Origin: an uncultured Clostridia bacterium
GTDB lineage: Bacteria > Bacillota > Clostridia > Oscillospirales > CAG-382
Reading direction: 5' to 3'
DNA length: 21,931 nucleotides
Assembly (NCBI GenBank): GCA_947305675.1
Contig: CAMZED010000015.1
Location: 1-21,931 of the forward strand
The notes beneath the pieces are model-generated. The model saw nothing but the letters and a program-made list of their open reading frames with translations. It made no database searches and was not told the DNA's origin. The position numbers were made by a program, and so were the translations under genes. How positions within the stretch are numbered: the first letter of the stretch is position 1; the number at the start of each line of letters is the position of its first letter. This document shows, one piece after another, positions 1 to 5,001 of this stretch.

Positions 1-81
1 GAGTTTTTTAAGTTTTTTGTCGAGCCAATCGCGTACGTCGTCCGTCAGCGTGAATTTTTTGGTGATGATCCTGGTTTTCAT
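1..81 (-). CDS. hpf: Ribosome hibernation promoting factor, N-terminal fragment (cut by window edge)
   Basis: An open frame starts at ATG 79-81 and runs 27 codons to the window edge. It begins MKTRIITKKFTLTDDVRDW and ends in LDKKLKKL. This closely resembles the start of HPF/RaiA proteins (MKi-i-gk-ieltdalrdyv-kKl-kle), which bind the ribosome's decoding region and promote 100S dimers in stationary phase. AAAGGAG lies eight bases upstream and a good promoter precedes it. Only about one strand and one helix of the domain are visible, so the family call is likely but not certain, and long and short HPF forms cannot be told apart. Confidence 0.72.
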   Translation of the reverse strand, partial: MKTRIITKKFTLTDDVRDWLDKKLKKL

Positions 82-127
82 TTCGCCATCTCCTTTGAAT
101 TAATTGACAGGTCCTCCCTGCATTTAT

Positions 128-156
128 ATGTTACCACATCCCCGCCGTTTTGTCAA
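128..156 (-). promoter_or_regulatory. SigA-type extended -10 promoter of hpf
   Basis: On the minus strand a perfect -35 TTGACA (151-156) is followed by 17 bases ending in TGG and then the -10 TAACAT (128-133), an extended -10 arrangement (TGn). The start should fall near 121, giving a leader of about 40 nt. The leader begins with a GGGAGGAC sequence at its very 5' end and has a second purine-rich AAAGGAG site (90-96) eight bases before the hpf ATG. Confidence 0.8.
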
Positions 157-183
157 GCAGGCTAAAACGTTTTTATCAAGTTT

Positions 184-206
184 TAACATTTTTGTCTAAA
201 ATGTTA
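184..206. repeat. 9-bp perfect inverted repeat upstream of hpf
   Basis: TAACATTTT (184-192) and AAAATGTTA (198-206) form a perfect palindrome with a five-base centre. It lies between the S1-protein stop codon and the hpf promoter, about 28 bp upstream of the -35 hexamer. As RNA it would be a weak A/U hairpin without a U-tract on the minus strand, so it resembles an operator more than a terminator. No known regulator site is recognised. Confidence 0.55.
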
Positions 207-225
207 CAAAACGGTAAGCAACGCG

Positions 226-588
226 TTATTTTTTCCTGCGGCGTTCTTTTGCCGCGCGCGTCTGCTTCGGCAATGCCGAAAGCCTTTCGTCGCTGGCGGA
301 TCTGAACGAGGAGAGCAGCGATTCAAAATCCGGTTTGCGCGCTTGTTTTGCGGCGCCGGGTTTTTGCGCAACAAGCGAAAGCGCGATCTTTCCGCCGGAA
401 ACGCCGATAACGGTAGCGCTCACCTCGTCCCCGAGCGACAATACCTCGCCGACTTCTTTTATGAATTTTTCGGACAGTTTCGAAATATGTATAAGCCCGG
501 TGGAACCTCCTTCTAACTTAACAAAGGCGCCGAACGCGGTTATCCCGCAAACGGTGCCTTTAACTTCTTCGCCTATTTTATATGACAT
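226..588 (-). CDS. S1-domain RNA-binding protein (YabR-like)
   Basis: The 120-residue protein has an N-terminal S1 OB-fold (residues 1-72: 'YKIGEEVKGTVCGITAFGAFVKLEGGSTGLIHISKLS ... LSLGDEVSATVIGV'), then a Pro/Ala/Ser linker and a very basic end (KERRRKK). This matches the small S1 proteins encoded after divIC in Bacillus (YabR) and Clostridia, which bind RNA or ribosomes; their precise role is poorly defined. The ATG has AGGGG nine bases upstream in the 18-nt gap after divIC. It is the last gene of the rqcP-yabP-yabQ-divIC cluster; no clear terminator follows. Confidence 0.93.
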   Translation of the reverse strand: MSYKIGEEVKGTVCGITAFGAFVKLEGGSTGLIHISKLSEKFIKEVGEVLSLGDEVSATVIGVSGGKIALSLVAQKPGAAKQARKPDFESLLSSFRSASDERLSALPKQTRAAKERRRKK

Positions 589-606
589 CAGACATTGCCC
601 CTAAAA

Positions 607-897
607 TCAATTTGCGATATCGTTGTAATAAATTACCTCTCCGGGTTTGCGGTAACCTAAACGGTCGCGGGCGATGCGCTCGTAATATGCGTCGTCAAGC
701 GGAGTGGCGATGCGGAGCTCGAGTTCGTCGATGCTGTCCTGATACTGCTGGACTGTTTCGGCAAGGCGATCGCGCTCACGGCGGAGGTCGCGCATCTCCA
801 ACTGAAGGTTCACGACGGATATAAACAAGAAAATGAATATAAGCACGAACGCGATCCTTATTATAAGGTTACTGCGGTGAATTTTTTTCTTTCCCAT
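607..897 (-). CDS. divIC: Septum formation initiator family protein (DivIC/FtsB-like)
   Basis: The 96-residue bitopic protein has a basic N-terminus (MGKKKIHRSN), one membrane helix (about residues 12-30), and a coiled coil ('LEMRDLRRERDRLAETVQQYQDSIDELELRI'). The typical DivIC/FtsB ending follows: 'YYERIARDRLGYRKPGEVIYY'. It forms part of the FtsL/DivIB/DivIC complex that activates septal wall synthesis. The ATG at 897 overlaps yabQ by 29 nt; its AAGGA site is about 13 bases away, longer than usual. A TTG at 924 with AAAGGA 11 bases upstream is an alternative that would add nine residues. Confidence 0.92.
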   Translation of the reverse strand: MGKKKIHRSNLIIRIAFVLIFIFLFISVVNLQLEMRDLRRERDRLAETVQQYQDSIDELELRIATPLDDAYYERIARDRLGYRKPGEVIYYNDIAN

Positions 898-1345
898 TGC
901 CGGTAACGATTCCTTTCCGAACAAGTCTTTTTATTTCCTTTATTTCCGCGCGGCGAAAACGCTTTGTCGCGCGTTCGCGCCGAAAATATATTGCTTTCTT
1001 TTTCAGACGGTGCAAAAGCGAGCGAAACGCTTTTGACAAAACACATAAAAACCTTTGTGCCAGGGAGAAAAGCAGCCTGCCGACGGTTGCACGCCAGACC
1101 AGCGCCCCGGCGAACGCGCAAGCGAAAGCGATAACGCGCGGACGCCCGTAAGTTAGGTTGAAGAACAATACCGAAAACGCGCAAGCCGCAAAAACGCAAA
1201 ACACAAGGTCGCACACAAACAGCAGGATCCGGTTCCTGCTGCCGCCGCGCACCAGTTTGAAAAGGTCCCACAAAACGCACAACCCCACCCCGAGCGCGAA
1301 CGACCACGCCGCCAGAACGGCGCCTTCGGAAAAACCGCCTTGCAA
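869..1345 (-). CDS. yabQ: Spore cortex biosynthesis membrane protein YabQ
   Basis: This 158-residue protein has three or four hydrophobic segments (roughly residues 8-24, 40-62 and 68-92) followed by a strongly basic tail of about 60 residues. Length, topology and position between yabP and divIC fit YabQ, which in B. subtilis is a mother-cell membrane protein needed for cortex formation. Sequence conservation is low, so the call depends partly on context. The best start is a TTG at 1345 with AGAGGG seven bases upstream; no ATG is suitably placed. The basic C-terminal coding part overlaps divIC by 29 nt. Confidence 0.8.
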   Translation of the reverse strand: MQGGFSEGAVLAAWSFALGVGLCVLWDLFKLVRGGSRNRILLFVCDLVFCVFAACAFSVLFFNLTYGRPRVIAFACAFAGALVWRATVGRLLFSLAQRFLCVLSKAFRSLLHRLKKKAIYFRRERATKRFRRAEIKEIKRLVRKGIVTGNGKEKNSPQ

Positions 1346-1346
1346 G

Positions 1347-1634
1347 CTATTGCCCTCTGCCGAACAAGCCGAACTTTTTGCGGCGGGGATTATCGTCGTA
1401 ATAAACGACCGCGTCGACCCTGCCGGTGACAGTCACTTCGCCCTGCTCGATAGAGAGGTTTTTGATCGAAAGACCGTCTCCGCTGACGTTAAGCACCGTT
1501 TCGCCGAGCGAAAGGCTTATAAGCGTTTCGTCAAAGCTGATAACCTCTTCCACCGCGGTGATCTTCAGCACCGATCGTTGATCGAGGTTAAGAGAATGGC
1601 GGGAATTGCGTTGAGAGTTCTGCGGATTGTTCAT
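1347..1634 (-). CDS. yabP: Sporulation protein YabP
   Basis: The 95-residue protein belongs to the YabP/YqfC family ('NLDQRSVLKITAVEEVISFDETLISLSLGE' region followed by 'LNVSGDGLSIKNLSIEQGEVTVTGRVDAVVY'). In B. subtilis yabP is expressed in the mother cell under SigE and has a role in spore formation. The ATG at 1634 has GGAAGGGGA ten bases upstream; a TTG further upstream at 1670 would place that site inside the gene and is less likely. The C-terminus is basic (NPRRKKFG). The gene ends one base before the yabQ start. A weak SigE-like element overlaps the end of rqcP (see findings). Confidence 0.9.
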   Translation of the reverse strand: MNNPQNSQRNSRHSLNLDQRSVLKITAVEEVISFDETLISLSLGETVLNVSGDGLSIKNLSIEQGEVTVTGRVDAVVYYDDNPRRKKFGLFGRGQ

Positions 1635-1682
1635 ATCAGGTTCGTCCCCTTCCGAAAAATATATACGCAAAGGGGCGATGAT

Positions 1683-1925
1683 TTATGACAACACCTCGTA
1701 CATCTCGGCGGCCTCGTTTTTGCGGACCGATTCCTCAAGCGAAAGCACGCGGAACTTTGTTGTCCGGCTGCCGTAACGCACCTCGATCTCGTCGCCGATC
1801 TTAAGTTCGGCGGAAGGTTTTGCGACTTTGCCGTTGAGCGAAACAAGCCCTTGTTCGCACGCATCGTTCGCGACGGTGCGGCGCTTGATTATTCTTGAAA
1901 CTTTAAGATATTTATCCAGACGCAT
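1683..1925 (-). CDS. rqcP: S4-domain ribosome-quality-control protein RqcP (YabO)
   Basis: The 80-residue protein is a nearly bare S4 RNA-binding domain: 'MRLDKYLKVSRIIKRRTVAND', then 'GLVSLNGKVAKPSAELKIGDEIEVRYG', and the conserved tail 'AAEMYEVL'. It corresponds to B. subtilis RqcP/YabO (Hsp15-like). That protein works with RqcH on obstructed 50S subunits to add poly-alanine tails to stalled nascent chains. The start is fixed by the family's MRLDK. Oddly, the bases upstream of the ATG are the U-tract of the hup terminator, so there is no Shine-Dalgarno sequence and no room for a normal promoter. It is followed after 48 nt by yabP. Confidence 0.95.
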   Translation of the reverse strand: MRLDKYLKVSRIIKRRTVANDACEQGLVSLNGKVAKPSAELKIGDEIEVRYGSRTTKFRVLSLEESVRKNEAAEMYEVLS

Positions 1926-1926
1926 A

Positions 1927-1961
1927 GTTTAAAAAATAACGGGCGGGGAAACCCCCGCCCC
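1927..1961 (-). terminator. Intrinsic terminator after hup
   Basis: On the minus strand, 11 nt after the hup stop, an 8-bp stem GGGCGGGG / CCCCGCCC (1953-1960 with 1941-1948) closes a GTTT loop and is followed by GTTATTTTTT. This is a textbook Rho-independent terminator. The U-tract runs to within five bases of the rqcP start codon. On the plus strand the same hairpin is followed by a weaker T-tract (CGACGTTTTT), so some activity in both directions is possible. Confidence 0.9.
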
Positions 1962-1971
1962 GACGTTTTTC

Positions 1972-2247
1972 TTATTTGTTAACTGCTTCTTTGAGTTCTT
2001 TGCCTGCGGTGAACGCGGGAGCTTTGGAAGCGGGAATGGTTATTGTTGCTTTGGTAGCGGGGTTGCGGCCGACTCTTTCAGCTCTTTCTTTTACTTTGAA
2101 AGTGCCGAATCCCGCGATCTGAACTTTGCCGCCGGTGGCGAGTTCGTCGACGATAGCTTTGATAGCGGCGTTAACGGCTGCTTCTGCTTCTTTCTTTTTA
2201 AGATTTGCGTTAGCTGCAACAGCTTCAACGAGTGTAGTTTTGTTCAT
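1972..2247 (-). CDS. hup: HU family DNA-binding protein
   Basis: The 91-residue histone-like protein has the normal HU length. It begins MNKTTLVEAVA, has the conserved 'GGKVQIAGFGTFKV' turn, and the DNA-arm signature 'RNPATKATITIPASKAPAF' with the Pro that intercalates into DNA. HU dimers bend and compact DNA and are abundant. It has its own strong promoter and is followed by a strong terminator, so it is probably a separate, highly expressed unit. In Clostridia an HU gene is often found between mazG and rqcP, as here, while in B. subtilis hbs lies elsewhere. Confidence 0.98.
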   Translation of the reverse strand: MNKTTLVEAVAANANLKKKEAEAAVNAAIKAIVDELATGGKVQIAGFGTFKVKERAERVGRNPATKATITIPASKAPAFTAGKELKEAVNK

Positions 2248-2285
2248 AATAAAAATCCTTTCGGTTAATTTTATTCCGTGGCTTG

Positions 2286-2314
2286 ATTATATCACGATTA
2301 TTCCCCGTTTTCAA
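2286..2314 (-). promoter_or_regulatory. SigA-type promoter of hup
   Basis: On the minus strand a -35 TTGAAA (2309-2314) is followed, after exactly 17 bases, by a perfect -10 TATAAT (2286-2291). Transcription should start near 2279, giving a leader of about 32 nt. The leader carries an AAAGGA ribosome-binding site about nine bases before the hup ATG. This is the strongest promoter visible in the window and marks the break between the long mazG-ending run and hup. Confidence 0.88.
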
Positions 2315-2318
2315 GAGG

Positions 2319-2338
2319 TTTTTCGTATTTTTTGTCAA
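2319..2338 (-). repeat. Downstream copy of the A-rich direct repeat before hup
   Basis: This is the second copy of the 20-bp TTGACAAAAAA element, ending five bases upstream of the -35 hexamer of the hup promoter. It matches the copy at 2360-2379 in 18 of 20 positions. Its place directly upstream of a promoter fits an UP-element or regulator-binding role, but that is inference. Confidence 0.6.
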
Positions 2339-2359
2339 AATAAGTTCAATTCGTTTTGA

Positions 2360-2379
2360 TTTTTAGTGTTTTTTGTCAA
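2360..2379 (-). repeat. Upstream copy of an A-rich direct repeat before hup
   Basis: Read on the minus strand, this 20-bp element begins TTGACAAAAAA and continues into a second A-tract. A copy differing at two positions lies at 2319-2338, so the starts are 41 bp apart (about four helical turns). Neither TTGACA has a -10 hexamer at the right distance, so they do not look like promoters themselves. They might bend the DNA or act as upstream promoter elements or binding sites. Confidence 0.6.
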
Positions 2380-2445
2380 TATTCGACCGACTTTGGTATT
2401 TTTGCGGTACATTTCGGTTCCGTCGATCCGCATTCAAGTGTGATC

Positions 2446-3279
2446 TTAATTATCCCGCTCTCCTGTTGAAGACTCTTTCGCACGGCGCCAAAACTCTTCT
2501 TTTTGTTCAGCAGAAGTTTCGGAAACCGATTTGCCGTGTTCGAGGCAGAGTTTTTCGACCTTTTCGAACCGGGAGATATATTTTTCGTTCGCGTTATAAA
2601 GTGCCTTTTCGGCGTCGACCCCGGCGAGTCGCGCCGCGTTGACGACGGCAAGAAGGAGATCGCCGAATTCTTCCTCTGTCGCGGATTTATCGCCGCTTTC
2701 GTATGCGGCTATGGATTCGCCGAGTTCTTCGCGCACTTTTTCGGACGCGTCATAAACGTTTTCAAAGTCGAAGCCCCATTTGCGGCACTTGGACCCGAGT
2801 TTTTGCGCGCGCATAAGCGAAGGCAGGGCTTGTGAGATCGAACGGAGAACATCGGTATCGGTATCGCGGTGTTTGGTGCGGTTTTTTATCGCGTCCCAAT
2901 TTTTGAGCACTTCTTCGCTGGATTTTACGGTGACTTCGCCGAAAACGTGCGGGTGGCGGACGATCAGTTTCTCGCAGATATCGTTGCAGACGTCGTTTAT
3001 GTCAAAAGCGCCCTCGTCGCGCGCGATCTGCGCGTGGAACACCACCTGAAGCAAAACGTCGCCGAGTTCTTCGCGCATCATCGCGTTATCCGCAAGGTCG
3101 ATCCCCTCGACAAGTTCATAGGTCTCCTCGATAAGATCTTTGCGAATCGAGGCGTGGGTTTGTTCGGCGTCCCACGGGCAGCCCCCCGGAGCGCGCAGCA
3201 GACCGATTATCGTCACAAGGTCGTCGAACCCGTATTCTTTTTTTGCAAGCAGTTTTTTTGTAATTTCGTTATCTATCAT
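2446..3279 (-). CDS. mazG: Nucleoside triphosphate pyrophosphohydrolase MazG
   Basis: The 277-residue protein has two MazG all-alpha domains. The first has 'GGCPWDAEQTHASIRKDLIEE' near 32-52 and the metal-binding pattern E51-E52-x-x-E55 with E71-x-x-D74. The second has 'EELGE' (184-188) and 'EEFGDLL' (203-209). MazG cleaves (d)NTPs to monophosphates and is linked to removal of damaged nucleotides; the E. coli enzyme also affects ppGpp levels. Unlike B. subtilis YabN it has no N-terminal tetrapyrrole-methylase-like domain. The start overlaps the flippase stop (ATGA). It is the last gene of the long run; I see no clear terminator in the 198 nt after it. Confidence 0.95.
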   Translation of the reverse strand: MIDNEITKKLLAKKEYGFDDLVTIIGLLRAPGGCPWDAEQTHASIRKDLIEETYELVEGIDLADNAMMREELGDVLLQVVFHAQIARDEGAFDINDVCNDICEKLIVRHPHVFGEVTVKSSEEVLKNWDAIKNRTKHRDTDTDVLRSISQALPSLMRAQKLGSKCRKWGFDFENVYDASEKVREELGESIAAYESGDKSATEEEFGDLLLAVVNAARLAGVDAEKALYNANEKYISRFEKVEKLCLEHGKSVSETSAEQKEEFWRRAKESSTGERDN

Positions 3280-4997
3280 TGCTGCGCCTCCGCGATCTCG
3301 GGTTCGGCTTTAAGCCAGCCGAGTTTTATAAGTTTGTTTGCCAGCCAATCGCCTTTGGGAAGCAATCTCACTTCGCTTTCTTTTATACCGCGGAGCAAAA
3401 GCATCGCAGCGATATAAACCAGCACCATCGTAATGCCGCTGATAAGCAATATGACCAAAGACGCGCCGCGCGTCTGAACTCCTTCGCCGACAAATTTTTT
3501 CCACAGCGCGACCGCACCCGTCCTTGCCAACCAGGTGAACCCCGCCGTAACGGCACCGCAAAGCACCGGGCGGGCGAACATTCCGGCGAGCTTCAATTTG
3601 ACCCCGCAGTATCTGCGCAGGAAGAAAACATCTATAAGCATTACGATAACGTAGCATATGACGGAGCTTGCCGCCGCGCCAATTATGCCGAGCGGACTGT
3701 AAAGCAGGATGATTTCCGAAACGGTCAGCACGATTATTCCGATAAGCACCGCGATAAAAGGCAGGTGTTGTTTGCCGTAGGCGTTGAGGAGCGAATTGGC
3801 GGTGGAGACTATTGAAATAAAGAACACTGCGAACGCGAGCACCGCAAGTGCCGCGGAAGCCTCGTCGAACGCGGTGGTGACCCTGCCCGAAGCCATTGTG
3901 ATCGGTTCCTGCCATTTGTCGATATCATAAATAAGCGAAATGCACCATCTTCCGCATACAAGCAGAAACACCGAACAGGGGACGGCGATTATGCCGCTAA
4001 TCCTTATCGACTGTTTGGTGAGTTTTGAAGCAAGAGCTTTTTTGTGCCGGGCGAGCGCGTCTGAAATAGCGGGAAGTATGCTTGTCGCTATCGGAAACAC
4101 CAAAGTCGCGGGCAAAAGATCGTAAAGCGGGACCGAAAGCCCGGTGTATGCCGAAAACAGGATCCCGGCGGTCTCTTTTGTCTCGCCGGCGCCGTGCAAT
4201 ACGTTTACGATGATGAGAGTATCGAGGAATTGCGAGAAATAAAGCGCCGCGGCGGTCAGAGTGACCGGCATCGCCACAAGCAGTATCGCCTTTGTAAGCT
4301 GTTTGTCGGTGCGGCAGGTGTTGTCGGAATAATCCGGGACGCTTTTTTTGGAAAACCTGCGATAAACCAGAATAAAAACCGTGGCGAAGAAAGTCCCGGC
4401 GGTGACGCCGCTTATCGCGCACGCCGCCTGGATCTCGACCGAAGCGCCCTTCGCCGAAGCGACGGCTACCGCGGCAAGTCCGACTGTCATTTTAAAGAAC
4501 GCCTCGATAAACTGCGAGATCGCGGTGGGATACATATTGCGCAATCCCTGATAATAACCGCGCATCGACGCGCAAACGCAGATAAAGAACAGCGCGGGCG
4601 CTATTACCCGCATCGCGGCGACGCTTTGTTCGTGCCCGGTCAGTTCGCCGATAAGCGGCGCGAACAGCATAAGCAAAGCGGTGAATACAAACCCGATAAG
4701 GCCGAACAGAACTATTGCGATAATCGAGATCCTGTCGGCTTCGCGCCCTCGTCCGTGCCCGTTGCTTGCCGAAACCAGCCGGCTGATCGCCACAGGCAGC
4801 CCGCTTGTGCTCAGCATAAACAGCATTGCATAGATCGAATAAGCGGCGGTGAATACGCCCATATTGTTCTGGAGTATGTTCGTAAGCGGGATCTTGAACA
4901 CCACTCCGATTATCTTAACGGCAAAACTCGAGGCGGTAAGTATCACCGCTTCGCGCAAAAAACTTTTGCCTTGTTTTACTTCCTGTTTTTCTTCCAT
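3276..4997 (-). CDS. Lipid-linked oligosaccharide flippase, MurJ/SpoVB/YabM-type (MOP superfamily)
   Basis: The 573-residue integral membrane protein has about 14 hydrophobic segments and a short polar N-terminus. Near the start, 'ILTASSFAVKIIGVVFKIPL' and 'GVFTAAYSIYAMLFMLSTSGLPVAISRLVS' are typical of the polysaccharide flippase domain of SpoVB/YabM proteins, which are relatives of MurJ. Members move undecaprenyl-linked glycan precursors, in sporulating cells those for the cortex or outer peptidoglycan. The ATG at 4997 has GGTGA upstream overlapping the hemZ stop; a longer frame to 5072 would be read inside hemZ and is rejected. Its position next to mazG matches B. subtilis yabM-yabN, so it is probably a YabM/SpoVB orthologue rather than the housekeeping MurJ. 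Its TGA overlaps the mazG ATG by 4 nt. Confidence 0.88.
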   Translation of the reverse strand: MEEKQEVKQGKSFLREAVILTASSFAVKIIGVVFKIPLTNILQNNMGVFTAAYSIYAMLFMLSTSGLPVAISRLVSASNGHGRGREADRISIIAIVLFGLIGFVFTALLMLFAPLIGELTGHEQSVAAMRVIAPALFFICVCASMRGYYQGLRNMYPTAISQFIEAFFKMTVGLAAVAVASAKGASVEIQAACAISGVTAGTFFATVFILVYRRFSKKSVPDYSDNTCRTDKQLTKAILLVAMPVTLTAAALYFSQFLDTLIIVNVLHGAGETKETAGILFSAYTGLSVPLYDLLPATLVFPIATSILPAISDALARHKKALASKLTKQSIRISGIIAVPCSVFLLVCGRWCISLIYDIDKWQEPITMASGRVTTAFDEASAALAVLAFAVFFISIVSTANSLLNAYGKQHLPFIAVLIGIIVLTVSEIILLYSPLGIIGAAASSVICYVIVMLIDVFFLRRYCGVKLKLAGMFARPVLCGAVTAGFTWLARTGAVALWKKFVGEGVQTRGASLVILLISGITMVLVYIAAMLLLRGIKESEVRLLPKGDWLANKLIKLGWLKAEPEIAEAQQ

Positions 4998-5001
4998 TAT
5001 T

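Noticed and set aside
184..206. Inverted repeat as terminator of the S1-protein transcript
   Set aside because: The stem is almost all A/U and is followed by AAAAC, not a U-run, on the minus strand; kept only as a repeat.
1122..1131. Recurrent AAGCGAAAGC-like words on the plus strand as a possible chi or uptake signal
   Set aside because: They lie inside genes in varied places and are explained by favoured codons; over-representation would need a genome-wide count.
2401..2445. Hairpin after mazG (GCGG...CCGC) as terminator
   Set aside because: Only about four consecutive pairs at the base and no U-tract; not convincing.
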